DNA of 64,000 nt from JBJMLO01 sp045805265 (GTDB lineage Bacteria; Actinomycetota; UBA4738; JACQTL01): the NCBI GenBank assembly GCA_045805265.1, contig JBJMLO010000025.1, positions 50,769 through 114,768 on the forward strand, read 5' to 3'. Position numbers and translations under genes: made by a program. Shown one piece after another: positions 1 through 9,404 of the stretch. The notes below the pieces were generated by a model, which was not told where the DNA came from, did no database searches, and saw nothing but the letters and a program-made list of their open reading frames with translations. Positions within the stretch are counted from its first letter, which is position 1. Every line of letters starts with the position of its first letter.

Positions 1-38
1 CCCGGACTCCGGCATCACCTCGTCGGCCGACCCACCGG

Positions 39-1568
39 TCACCGTTCCACCTCGGCGGCCATGACCACGGGAGCTGCGTGGATCTCGCGCGCGGCGCGGA
101 TCCCGCTCTCGAGCGCGCCCTGGATCCACGCGTGATACAGGCTGCAGTGCTCGCCGGCGAAGTGGATGCGGCCCTCCGGGGACACGATGTCATCCTGGAG
201 CTGCGTCTCCTGTTCGGGCTCGAACAAGGCGAACGCGCCGCCCGCGTAGGGGTCGGCGTCCCAGCAGTGCATTGCCCCGAGCTCGAATTCCTCGACGATC
301 TCCGGGTGGATGCGGGCGACGTCCTCGATGGCCTGCTCGACCGCGTCCTCCTGGCCCATCGAGGACCATCGCAGCGCGTCGCCGCCCCACGTGTACGACG
401 CGAGGAGCATGCCGCGCTCCTCGTCCGGGTCGCTGAACGACGGGTACACGATGCGGCGGATCGGCAGGTCGGTCGCGCTCGTGCCGCCGACGATCCCGAG
501 CGGCTCCTTCTCCCAGAACCGCGTCCGGGTCTGGAACACGATCTTGGTCGAGGAGTTGTAGTGCAGCTCGCGGATGGCCTTCTGCTTGCCGCGCGACAGC
601 GCCGGGCGGACCTCGACGTTGCGCATCACCGGATAGGGGAGCGTGCAGATCGCGTAGTCGCCGGTCACGCTGAACCGGCCGCCGGGCGTCTTGTAGTGCA
701 CGGTCACCTCGTGCTCGGTCTGGTCGATCGCAACGACCTCGGCCCCGAACCGCACGTAGTGCTTCACCTGCTGGTAGAAGGCCCTGGGGAGCATGTCGGT
801 GCCCCCGACGATCTCCTGCATGTCCTCGAACGAGCGTCCGACGATCTCGCGGAGCTGCTCGATCACGGCCGCGTTCATGTTCTGCTCGCGGAACGACATC
901 ACGCCGTACAGCTCGATCGCGCCCTCGCTGAACCCGCGCATCTGCAGGAACTCGCGGATCGAGTACTGGTCGTAGTCACGCAGGATCTGGTCGAAGGCGT
1001 CGTGGCCCTGCTTGTCGAACAGCTCGCGGACCTCGGCCGTCGCCTCGTCCCACATCTCGGAGTAGGTCCGGCCCCGCTCGTGCTCCTCCAGCTCGAACGG
1101 CAGCCGCTCGGGGTGCTGGTCGGCCTCGTGCATGGTCATCATCTCGCCGCCCACGTACACCTTGGCCCGGGGGTTCCCCATCACGAACGGCCGGAGCTCC
1201 AGCCCGAACAGCCGGCAGTACTCGAGGGTCAGGTCGTGCACGCGGGGGATCCGCATGGCGCCGGCCTCGATGTACAGCCCGGGCGCGAAGTCGCGCAGGG
1301 TGTAGACGCGACCGCCGACCCGGTGCTGCGCCTCGAGCACCAGCGGCTCGTGTCCCTGCCGCGCGAGCTCGAACGCCGAGACCAGCCCCGCGATCCCCCC
1401 GCCGATGATGATCACCCGCTTCTGGGGCTGGGGCCGCTGCTCGAGCCCCTCCGACGGGACGGCCAGCACCTCCTCCGGCACCGGGTCCAGACGCACCTCC
1501 TGAGCCGGCCCCTCCATCAGGTGATCCTGCTCCTGCAACTTGTCGTCCCGGCCCTCGTCGTCGTCCAT
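39..1568 (-). CDS. FAD-dependent amine oxidase (monoamine / L-amino acid oxidase family)
   Basis: Flavoprotein expected to oxidise an amine or amino acid to the imine, passing electrons from FAD to oxygen. The 509-residue protein has the Rossmann motif GGGIAG at residues 56-61, then VLEA and GGR (about 77-87) that bind the ADP part of FAD, and a C-terminal FAGEHCS segment that closes the flavin site, all typical of the amine oxidase family. The first 50 residues are acidic and of low complexity, with no export signal, so it is probably cytoplasmic. The ATG has GGGGAGG just upstream. It points away from the sulfatase region and has no co-directional partner in the window, so the substrate cannot be inferred. 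Confidence 0.85.
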   Translation of the reverse strand: MDDDEGRDDKLQEQDHLMEGPAQEVRLDPVPEEVLAVPSEGLEQRPQPQKRVIIIGGGIAGLVSAFELARQGHEPLVLEAQHRVGGRVYTLRDFAPGLYIEAGAMRIPRVHDLTLEYCRLFGLELRPFVMGNPRAKVYVGGEMMTMHEADQHPERLPFELEEHERGRTYSEMWDEATAEVRELFDKQGHDAFDQILRDYDQYSIREFLQMRGFSEGAIELYGVMSFREQNMNAAVIEQLREIVGRSFEDMQEIVGGTDMLPRAFYQQVKHYVRFGAEVVAIDQTEHEVTVHYKTPGGRFSVTGDYAICTLPYPVMRNVEVRPALSRGKQKAIRELHYNSSTKIVFQTRTRFWEKEPLGIVGGTSATDLPIRRIVYPSFSDPDEERGMLLASYTWGGDALRWSSMGQEDAVEQAIEDVARIHPEIVEEFELGAMHCWDADPYAGGAFALFEPEQETQLQDDIVSPEGRIHFAGEHCSLYHAWIQGALESGIRAAREIHAAPVVMAAEVER

Positions 1569-1819
1569 GTCGAAACCTCCCCAAATCCGCGGATGCGCGA
1601 GTGTATGCCGCCCGCCCAGGCACGTGGAAGGCCTTCGTCAGACTCTTCGACGAAATGACCCCCTCCGCGGTCGTGCTCGACTGGTGGGGATGGCCGAGAC
1701 GAGACAAGGCGGCGTGGAGCCAAGGGAAGGTCGCTGGGTCGCACCTTGACCTCTTGACTGCGATGGGAGGCTGATGGTCAACTCACGCGTCCGCTGCCCA
1801 GCAAGACATTCGAGAGGTT
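1569..1819. other. Intergenic region, no gene recognised
   Basis: About 250 bases between the amine oxidase start and the small broken gene upstream of the sulfatase. Short frames run through it on both strands but none shows a domain, signal peptide or convincing ribosome site. TTGACC/TTGACT sequences near 1747-1759 could be -35 elements for the rightward genes, but no good -10 was seen. Confidence 0.4.
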
Positions 1820-2094
1820 TTGTCTAATGCGCTCGTCACGTGGCCGGGTTCGGTTCCGTGGATGATCTTCGCCACCGTCCTCGTCGGAGGATCGCCGGGC
1901 CGTCGGTGGCCCGAGCCGTCACCAATCTGGTCACGATCCAGGGTGCGGGAAACGCGAACGAGGCGAAAGTCTCGTCCCGCGGGCGTCTCCTCATCGACTC
2001 CGAAGGCCTGCTCGATGCCTCTGGCTGGCTTGAAGTCGACTCTGAGGCTGGTGTCGTGGGCCCTGTGAGGAAACCGCCATCGGGGTCCAGGTGA
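1820..2094 (+). pseudogene. Small secreted protein gene, apparently frameshifted
   Basis: Two overlapping frames together look like one small exported protein. The frame from the TTG at 1820 (internal ATG at 1859) gives a hydrophobic signal-like stretch, MIFATVLVGGS. The frame ending at 2094 continues with ARAVTNLVTIQGAG and a Lys/Ser-rich tail. Joining them needs one extra base near the CCGGG at about 1893-1897. The stop codon (TGA 2092-2094) overlaps the GTG start of the sulfatase by four bases, the usual sign of translational coupling, which supports the second frame as a real coding region. The family is not recognised beyond resemblance to short secreted actinobacterial proteins. A sequencing indel in a G run is as likely as true decay. 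Confidence 0.35.
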
Positions 2095-3526
2095 GGGGTC
2101 GTCGCTTGCTGAGAGTCGGCCTCGTTCTCGCCGTCACGACCGCCATGCTGGCCGCGACGGTCTCGCACCGCCCTCGCCGTTCCCGGGCGGCCTCTCTCAA
2201 GCCGCAGCCGAACATCGTCCTCATCCTGACGGACGATCAGCGATGGGACTCGCTGTGGGCCATGCCGAACGTCCGGCGACTACTGGTCCCGCACGGGGTT
2301 ACCTTCAACAACGCCTTCGTCGTGAATTCCCTGTGCTGCCCCAGTCGGACCAGCATCCTGACCGGGAACTACTCACACACGACCCAGGTGTACACGAATC
2401 CTATCCGTCCGGGGGGTTCGAGGCCTTCACCTCCCGTGGCGAGGACCGCTCCACGATCGCGACCTGGCTCCACGATGCCGGATACCGGACGGCGCTCGTT
2501 GGGAAGTACCTGAACGAGTACCGGTCATACACCGATGGGATGTACGTTCCGCCGGGATGGGATCGGTGGGATGCCTTCTACGAGGACAACGGCCGTTACT
2601 ACGACTACCTCATGACCGAGGATGGACGCCTCACGTGGCATGGTCACGAGGCATCCGACTACTCCACCGACGTCCTCGCGAACCAAGCAGTTCGGTTCGT
2701 GAGAACGACCCAATCGCCATTCTTCCTCTACTTCGCCACGTACGCTCCCCATCGCCCCGGGACTCCAGCCCCACGAGATGCTTCGGCCTTTCCCGATCTG
2801 GAACCGGCTCGGCCGCCGAGCTACAACGAGGCCGACGTCTCCGACAAGCCACGATGGGTTCAGTCCCTCCCACTACTGTCGCCGGAGAGACAGGCCCGGA
2901 ACGATCGATACCGGCTCAAGGAGGATCAGAGCCTGCTGGCCATCGACCGAGCTGTGGGAAGGCTCGTGCGGGCCCTCGCGGATACCGGCCGGCTCGATAA
3001 CACCATGATCGTGTTCATGTCGGACAACGGCCTCGTGGAGGGCGAACATCGGCTGACGGACAAACAGCTGCCGTACGAAGAGAGCATCCGGATCCCTTTC
3101 GTGGTCCGATACGACCGCGTCGTAACAAGTCCTCACACGGATGATTCACACATGATCTTGAACATCGACCTCGCTCCGACGTTCGCGCAGCTTGCCGGCA
3201 TCTCTGCCCCCCCGGTCGATGGCACTACCTTTCTGCCCTTCCTCTCCAATCCCGAGGCGCAGGGACGGGATGATTTCCTCGTTGAGCACCTGGGCGGTAC
3301 CAAGATCCCCACGTACTGCTCCATACGGACCACTCGCTACGACTACACCGTCTATCAGTATTCAGACACCGGAGAGAAGGAGGACGAGCTCTACGACCTG
3401 AGCTCTGACCCCTACGAGATGGACAGCGTGGCGTCCGATCCGGCCTACTCGACTGTCAGGACCGATCTGAGGGAGCGCCTCGGCGTGCTGTGCGCTCCTC
3501 CCCCCCCAGGGTCCTCACTTCCTTGA
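2091..3526 (+). pseudogene. Sulfatase (arylsulfatase type), interrupted by a -1 frameshift at a G6 run
   Basis: Would be a secreted sulfatase of about 478 residues removing sulfate esters. The first frame (GTG 2091) gives a signal peptide (residues 1-34), the metal-binding LILTDDQ (about 44-50) and the sulfatase signature CCPSR, with Cys82 as the residue converted to formylglycine. At the G6 run 2411-2416 the homology leaves this frame, which runs to a stop at 2513, and continues in the -1 frame with GGFEAF, VGKYLN, the second metal motif MSDNG and the usual C-terminal end, stopping at 3526. One additional G would restore a single gene. The cause may be a homopolymer sequencing error, a null mutation, or slippage. 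Start overlaps the stop of the preceding small gene (GTGA). Confidence 0.75.
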
Positions 3527-3664
3527 TGGCGTTTCTCCAAGAGCAACCGCGAAAGGGCGATAACTGGTGAGAGGAAGGCTAGCGAGTTCCGACGGTTCAT
3601 TCCCGCCGAGGAGCGGACCCATCCGTTCGATCTCGGGGGCATTCCCCGTGGGCAGGATGCTCTG

Positions 3665-5191
3665 ATGTGGTTCGCGAGGAGGGTCACGAGGCTTTCGGCG
3701 CTCGTATCCGGACTTGCCCTGATCGTGGTGTCGGGCGTGTCCGCCCTGGCGGCGGATGGCCCGGGCTCCCCTGGCGGCTCCGGATCGAGGCCGGCCGTCC
3801 TGTCGTCGTCGCGGACACTGCAGACGCAGCTCGCCCTGGCGAAGAGCCACATCAAGCACCTCATCTTCATCGTGCAGGAGAACCGCTCCTTCGACCAGTA
3901 CTTCGGGACCTACCCGGGAGCCAACGGCATCCCGATGGTCAACGGCCACCCCTCCGTGTGCGCGTGGGACTCGGTCCTGCACCGCTGCGTCCACCCCTAT
4001 CACTCCACGAACCAGCGCCAGGTCGGAGGCCCGCACAACGAGGCCTCCTCGAAGACGGACGTGGACGGCGGGAAGATGGACGGGTTCGTGCGCGCGCTGG
4101 TCAAGGCGCGCCTGCCCTGCGCGCTGCACCGAACCGCACCGGGGTGCGACGCCCTGACCGGACCCGGTGGCCAGCCGGACGTCATGAGCTACCACACCCG
4201 CGCCGAGATTCCGAACTACTGGAAGTACGCAGACAACTTCGTGCTGCAGGACCGGATGTTCGCGTCGGCGGACTCGTGGACCCTCCCGTCGCACCTGTAC
4301 CTGGTATCCGGGTGGTCGGCCAGCTGCGCCAACCCTCGGGATCCGACGACCTGCAAGTCCAGCCTGGGCCTCGGGGACCAGCGGCACGAGATGGACGCGG
4401 GAATCGACAAGCCGCTGTGGGGCTGGACCGACATCACGTACCTGATGCACAAGGCCGGCGTGACGTGGTCATACTACGTCGGGGACGACACCTGCGTCCT
4501 GCAGAACCCCTGCCCGACCGGCCCGTACCGGACGCACACCGCGCAGATGCCCCTGCCGTGGTTCACGACGGTTCGGCAGGACTACCAGGTCAAACGGATC
4601 ATGGGACAGGCGAACTACTACTCGGCCGCCGCGGACGGGACCCTTCCGAAGGTGTCCTGGGTCCTGCCCTACGGGGGCGTGGGCGAGCACCCCGACAACG
4701 CGTATCACCAGATCTGGCCGGGGATGTGCCACGTCACGAGCGTCATCAACGCCGCGATGAAGGGACCGGACTGGGACTCGACCGCGATCTTCCTGACGTG
4801 GGACGACTGGGGCGGCTTCTACGACCACGTCCCGCCCCACCGCGTCGACGACCTCGGCTACGGCATCAGGGTTCCCGGGCTCCTCATCAGCCCGTGGGCC
4901 CGCCCTTCGATCATCGACCACCAGACGCTGACCTCCGACTCGTACCTCCGGTTCATCGAGGACCTGTTCCTCGGCAGCCACCGGATCAACCCCAGGACCG
5001 ACGGGCGGCCGGATCCCCGGCCGACCGTGCGCGAGTCGCTCAAGGGGTTGGGCGACCTCCTGAGCGAGTTCCAGTTCACGAACCCGATCGCTCCGCAGGT
5101 CCTGAACCCCCTGCCGCTCGGCACCCCGGGTCAGAACCCCAGCACGGGGACGGCTCCGACGCAGGAGGAGACGATGTGCTCCCCGCACTGA
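3665..5191 (+). CDS. Secreted phosphoesterase (phospholipase C / acid phosphatase family)
   Basis: Member of the bacterial phosphoesterase family that includes non-haemolytic phospholipase C and AcpA-type acid phosphatases, which hydrolyse phosphate esters outside the cell. The 508-residue protein starts with a signal peptide (MWFARR then a hydrophobic stretch to about residue 30). The family hallmark ENRSFDQYFG is at 72-81, and a second metal/active-site block, TWDDWGGFYDH, is at about 378-389, followed by GIRVPGLLISP. Six or more Cys in the middle suggest disulfides. It follows the sulfatase by 138 bases on the same strand, and both would release inorganic sulfate or phosphate from external esters. 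The exact substrate is unknown. Confidence 0.85.
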   Translation: MWFARRVTRLSALVSGLALIVVSGVSALAADGPGSPGGSGSRPAVLSSSRTLQTQLALAKSHIKHLIFIVQENRSFDQYFGTYPGANGIPMVNGHPSVCAWDSVLHRCVHPYHSTNQRQVGGPHNEASSKTDVDGGKMDGFVRALVKARLPCALHRTAPGCDALTGPGGQPDVMSYHTRAEIPNYWKYADNFVLQDRMFASADSWTLPSHLYLVSGWSASCANPRDPTTCKSSLGLGDQRHEMDAGIDKPLWGWTDITYLMHKAGVTWSYYVGDDTCVLQNPCPTGPYRTHTAQMPLPWFTTVRQDYQVKRIMGQANYYSAAADGTLPKVSWVLPYGGVGEHPDNAYHQIWPGMCHVTSVINAAMKGPDWDSTAIFLTWDDWGGFYDHVPPHRVDDLGYGIRVPGLLISPWARPSIIDHQTLTSDSYLRFIEDLFLGSHRINPRTDGRPDPRPTVRESLKGLGDLLSEFQFTNPIAPQVLNPLPLGTPGQNPSTGTAPTQEETMCSPH

Positions 5192-5254
5192 CCCCGGCCA
5201 TCCCGACCCGTCGACCGTTGAACTGAACCGCCGGATCGGCGAGCATCCCTGGCG

Positions 5255-6640
5255 ATGGCGCCGTTCCTCGTCGAGAACCGGTTCCTGCACGTGGCCCAGG
5301 TCGCGCTGGCCTACGCCGGCGGCGTGGCGACGGCATTCTGGCTGATCGTCGTGGCCGCCGTCCGGGTCGCGCGGGGGCCGGAGAGCCCGGACGAGGGGCC
5401 GCCCACGATGGACCTCGGGCCGGAGCCGCCGGCCGTGGCGAACCTGCTGGTCAACCGGTGGCGGCCTACGCCGGAGGCGGTCCCGGCCACGCTGCTCGAC
5501 CTCGCGGCGAGGGGTTCGGTCGAGTTCCAGCAGGTGGCGCCCGGCCAGTTCGAGTGCCGGATCCGTCGGGCCGACCAGGGCCTGCTCCCGTTCGAGGCCC
5601 GGGTGCTGTCGCTTCTGAGGTCCAAGGCCGTGGACGGCGTCGTGCCGACCGCCGCCCTCACCACCGGCCCCGCCGACGTGGCCGACCGGTGGTGGCGGGG
5701 CTTCCGCGGCGAGGTGGTCGCCGAGGCCAAGGCCCGCGGCCTGTCCGAGGACCTGTGGAGCCCCACGAGCAAGGCCGTCGTCGTCGCCGCGGCCGTCCCG
5801 GCGGCGGTGCTGTTCGGCATCGCCGTCCCGGTCTACGGGGCGGCGTACTTCGCCATCGCGGCCATCGCGCTGACGGGGTGGCTGTGGGGGAGCGGGCGGC
5901 AGCGCTCGACCCCCGCGGGGCTCGAGGCCGCCGCCCGGTGGCTGGGCGTCAAGGAGCACCTCCGCCAGGACACCGTGTTCGACACGCTCCCGCCGACGGC
6001 CGTGATCACGTGGGAGCGCTACCTGGCCTACGGCGCCGCGCTGGGGGAGGCCGCCGGCGCGGCCCGGCCCATCGCGATGGGCGCCGAGAGCGACCGCCGC
6101 GCCTGGAGCCCGGTGGGGGGACGGTGGCGGCAGGTCCGGGTGGTCTACCCGGGGAACGTCGCGTCGCCGGGATGGGGCCGGTCGCCGGCCGCGATCGTGG
6201 CGCTGTCGCTGCTGGCCGGGGCCGCCGCGACCGGCCTGTTCTTCCTGGCCGCCGCCCTGGAGCAGGCGGCCGCGACGTCGTCGGCCGGTGACCAGCTGCG
6301 GACAGGGCAGGCGGTCGCCCTCGCCGTGGCCGGCGTGGTGGCCGTCGCCGCGGCGATCCAGCTGGTCCGGGGGGCGATCGACCTGTTCGCGCATCGCGAC
6401 GTCACCGGGCTGATCCTCCGGGCCCGCCGGCAGGGCAGCGACGACAAGCCCCAGTTCTACCTGGCCGTCGACGACGACACGACCGAGCGCATCCGGGCCT
6501 GGCGGGTCCGCCCCCAGATTTACCAGCGGGCGTCCGAGGGCGACTACGTCACGGCCTCGGTGACCAGGAACCTCGGGTACGTCCGCGTGCTGTCCACCAC
6601 GGCGCCGCCCGTGCCGGCCACCGCCACTCGGACCAGCTGA
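5255..6640 (+). CDS. DUF2207-type membrane protein
   Basis: 461-residue integral membrane protein resembling the C-terminal half of DUF2207 (YciQ-like) proteins. Hydrophobic segments lie at about 12-34, then a pair at about 172-210, then two more at about 305-370. The cytosolic part between the first and second segments has the family's winged-helix-like block beginning PPAVANLLVNRW and running through LDLAARGSVEF, where prokaryotic DUF2207 proteins have a conserved fold of unknown role. The N-terminal extracytoplasmic domain of full DUF2207 proteins is missing, so this is a short form. Start ATG at 5255 has no clear ribosome site. Function unknown. Confidence 0.65.
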   Translation: MAPFLVENRFLHVAQVALAYAGGVATAFWLIVVAAVRVARGPESPDEGPPTMDLGPEPPAVANLLVNRWRPTPEAVPATLLDLAARGSVEFQQVAPGQFECRIRRADQGLLPFEARVLSLLRSKAVDGVVPTAALTTGPADVADRWWRGFRGEVVAEAKARGLSEDLWSPTSKAVVVAAAVPAAVLFGIAVPVYGAAYFAIAAIALTGWLWGSGRQRSTPAGLEAAARWLGVKEHLRQDTVFDTLPPTAVITWERYLAYGAALGEAAGAARPIAMGAESDRRAWSPVGGRWRQVRVVYPGNVASPGWGRSPAAIVALSLLAGAAATGLFFLAAALEQAAATSSAGDQLRTGQAVALAVAGVVAVAAAIQLVRGAIDLFAHRDVTGLILRARRQGSDDKPQFYLAVDDDTTERIRAWRVRPQIYQRASEGDYVTASVTRNLGYVRVLSTTAPPVPATATRTS

Positions 6641-6647
6641 CGGTCGC

Positions 6648-9218
6648 TCAGGCGACCGGGATCTCCCACGCCCCCTTGCCGTGGGTGCCCACCCGCAGCA
6701 CCTCGTTCACGGTGCCGGGCTGCGCGATGGCCATGTCGAAGACCGCCACGACCGGCAATCCGGTGCCGTACGGCGCCCACGTGGTCCCCCCGTCGGTCGA
6801 CGCGAACACCCCGATGTCGGTCCCGGCGTACAGGTCGTTCGAGTTGGCGGGATCCACAACGAACGCGTTCACCGGGACGTCCGGCAGCCCGGTGTTCACT
6901 GCCGTCCACGTCGGGGGGTTCGCGTTGAGGTTGGTCGTCTTCCAGACGTGCGACTGGCTCGGGGCCGTGCCCCCCAGGAACCCGTTGATCGAGACGTACG
7001 CCGTCGTGGAGGTGTTGGGATCGATGACCGTGCGGGCCACGTACCGGTTGGGGATCGTGTTCGTGGGGTCGAGGTTGCGCAGGGGATTGGCCCCGGTGGT
7101 GGTCCCGAAGACGCCACCCCTGCTGCCGCCCACGATGCGCACCGGGTCGAACTGGGGGGAGATGCCGATGGCGCTGATCCGCCCCTGGCCGGCCGAGGTG
7201 GTGGAGAACGTCTGGCTGGCTGTGGGGTTGGTGAGCCCGCGGTTGGTCGAGCGGTGCAGCCGGTCGGTCCCGAAGTACACCGTGTTGGGAGAGCCCGGGC
7301 CCAGCTCGAGCGGAGCGTAGAACAGCGGGTTCTCGGTGCACAGGATGCCGTTCCCGGAATGGATGCCGTCCGAGCATCCGCGGAACCCCCACGCGCCGTC
7401 GTGCGCGGTCGCGGTCGTGGTCACGAAGGCGTACCCGACCAGGAAGCTCTTCTCGTTGAAGTACGTGTGGTACATGGTCACGTTGGTGTTGTCGGCCGCA
7501 TTCTGGTCGATTGCCGAGAACCCCCCGTCGCCGAAGTCGATTCGATGCCAGCTCGCGTCCGGGCGGTAGAACACCGTGCCGTTGTCCTGCGTCCCGCCGA
7601 TCGTGAAGTTCGGGTCGGTCGGGTGGACCGCGATGCTTTGGAACTGCGTCGCCGAGAAGCCGGTGGTGTTCCGGCTGGTCCAGGTGGCGCCCCCGTCGGC
7701 GCTCCTGAAGATGCCACCGTCGTCCCCCGTGTACACGACGGCGTGGTTGCTCGGCGCGTACGCGACAGCGTGCGTGTCGGCGTGGAGCCCGTTGTCCGAG
7801 GACGAGAAGGTGGAGCCGCCGTTGGTCGACCGCTCCACGATCTCGGAGGCGCCCTGGTTGGCCGAGCCGCCGAGCAGGATGTGGCTCGCGTTGGACGGGT
7901 CGAGCGCCACGGCCATGTCGTAGCCGCATTGGAAGTCGCAGAACCCGTTCGCGGCCTTGAGCGTCGTCGGGAACGTCAGCCCGCGGTTCGTCGACTTGAA
8001 CGCCCGGCCGACGATGCTGTTGGTCGAGAAGTCGAACGCCTCCGCGCCCACGATCACGGTGGTACCGCTCGTGCCGAACCGCACGTTGAACGGCGGCTTG
8101 GGGAGCGAGACGTGCTTGAAGGTCGGGTTCGCCAGGTTGGCGTTCGTCGTCCGCCACACGCCGTTGTTCGAGATCGTGTTGAACGCGATGTCCTCGGCGC
8201 CGACGAGCAGGGTCGAGGAGCTCCCGGGCACGAACCTGACATCGGTTGCCGCGAAGAACGTCGGCGTGGAGGCGGAGCCCTGAGGGAAGCCGCCGGCGAC
8301 CTTGGTGAAGGTCGGAGTCCCGGACGTGGCGTTCGTGGAGCGGTACAGGCCGACGGAGGCGGCCGGGCTCACGCAGCACTCCCAGTCGTTGGCCACGCCG
8401 ATCCCCCCGGGCGTGGACGAGACGTAGATCCGGGCGGCGTTGGCTGGGTCCACCGCGATGCCGGTGATCGACTCGAACTTGAACGCGTGCCCGTTCCCGG
8501 CGGTGGTCCCGGTCCCGGCGATGCGAGTCTCGAAGGGCCCATGGACCGTGAAGGCCCCGGCGGGGTTGTCGATGCGGTACAGGCCCACGCCCGCGTAGCT
8601 GTCGCCGGAGAGGTTGCCCTCGCCCGTCCCCACGTACAGCGTGGAACCGCCGTGCGACAGCGCCAGCGCGCCGATCGCGAGGGATGCCGCGTCGTCCATC
8701 ATCGGCGTCCAGGTCGCGCCGCCGTTCGTGCTCCGGTACAGGCCGCCCTGCGCGGTGCCCACGTACACGGTGCCCGAGGCGGCGGGGCTGACCACGATGG
8801 CCGTGACCCGGCCGCTGACCGCGTTGATCGGGTTGGTCTGCCCGTTGGGGATGGGGGCCGGGCCGATCGGGGTCCACAACGGGATGAGCTTCCCCCGGCC
8901 GGCCGTCGCGCGCTCCCGCCGGAGCTGGCGGATCGCGACCTCACGACCGTTGTCGCGGAGCGTGAACGGCGCGCCGCGGTACAGCGCCTCCTGGCGGGCC
9001 CGCAGGGCCAGGTACCGGTCGCCGTCGAGGTGGCGGCCAACCGGCGGGAGATCGGGGTCCCCCATGCCGACGTGGTTCGCGGTGGCCCGCAGCACGGCCA
9101 GCGGGTTGACCGAGGCCGCCCCCGAGCTCCTCGCGGCGCCGGCGCTGGGCAGCGCCGGAGTGATCACGAGGCCGACGAGAACGACGAACAAGACTGCGCG
9201 GATCCCAAGACGACGCAC
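6648..9218 (-). CDS. Secreted BNR/Asp-box beta-propeller protein
   Basis: An 856-residue exported protein made almost wholly of beta-propeller blades. After a signal peptide (VRRLGIRAVLFVVLVGLVIT region) it carries many Asp-box repeats such as STNGGATWTP, SADGGATWTS and STDGGTTWAP, as found in sialidases, sortilin-type and xyloglucanase-like WD40/YVTN propellers. It ends with VLRVGTHGKGAWEIPVA, the closing strand common in this family. No catalytic domain is attached, so a carbohydrate- or protein-binding role is more likely than hydrolysis. I place the start at GTG 9218 because GGGAGGGAG sits six bases upstream; a GTG at 9236 is in frame but lies inside that ribosome site. It is downstream of the metzincin gene on the same strand. 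Confidence 0.75.
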   Translation of the reverse strand: MRRLGIRAVLFVVLVGLVITPALPSAGAARSSGAASVNPLAVLRATANHVGMGDPDLPPVGRHLDGDRYLALRARQEALYRGAPFTLRDNGREVAIRQLRRERATAGRGKLIPLWTPIGPAPIPNGQTNPINAVSGRVTAIVVSPAASGTVYVGTAQGGLYRSTNGGATWTPMMDDAASLAIGALALSHGGSTLYVGTGEGNLSGDSYAGVGLYRIDNPAGAFTVHGPFETRIAGTGTTAGNGHAFKFESITGIAVDPANAARIYVSSTPGGIGVANDWECCVSPAASVGLYRSTNATSGTPTFTKVAGGFPQGSASTPTFFAATDVRFVPGSSSTLLVGAEDIAFNTISNNGVWRTTNANLANPTFKHVSLPKPPFNVRFGTSGTTVIVGAEAFDFSTNSIVGRAFKSTNRGLTFPTTLKAANGFCDFQCGYDMAVALDPSNASHILLGGSANQGASEIVERSTNGGSTFSSSDNGLHADTHAVAYAPSNHAVVYTGDDGGIFRSADGGATWTSRNTTGFSATQFQSIAVHPTDPNFTIGGTQDNGTVFYRPDASWHRIDFGDGGFSAIDQNAADNTNVTMYHTYFNEKSFLVGYAFVTTTATAHDGAWGFRGCSDGIHSGNGILCTENPLFYAPLELGPGSPNTVYFGTDRLHRSTNRGLTNPTASQTFSTTSAGQGRISAIGISPQFDPVRIVGGSRGGVFGTTTGANPLRNLDPTNTIPNRYVARTVIDPNTSTTAYVSINGFLGGTAPSQSHVWKTTNLNANPPTWTAVNTGLPDVPVNAFVVDPANSNDLYAGTDIGVFASTDGGTTWAPYGTGLPVVAVFDMAIAQPGTVNEVLRVGTHGKGAWEIPVA

Positions 9219-9404
9219 GACGCGCTCCCTCCCCACTGGTTCCTGCTCTGAGCGGGCGCGTCACAGGTGGCAGGACGATTGTGTGGCAGACCCCCCCTGA
9301 TCATCCCGAACGGCCCGGATTGCGGACGACTGTACGAGACAACTGGCGGCGTGTAAAGGCCACTTCGGAACCGGCCCGCTCCCGGCGGCGACCGCTCCGA
9401 GCGG

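Noticed and set aside
4469..6394. 641-residue minus-strand frame across the phosphoesterase and DUF2207 genes
   Set aside because: Spans two genes on the other strand and has shadow-type composition.
6681..9251. 856-residue plus-strand frame opposite the Asp-box propeller gene
   Set aside because: No recognisable domain; the opposite strand has a signal peptide and repeated Asp boxes.
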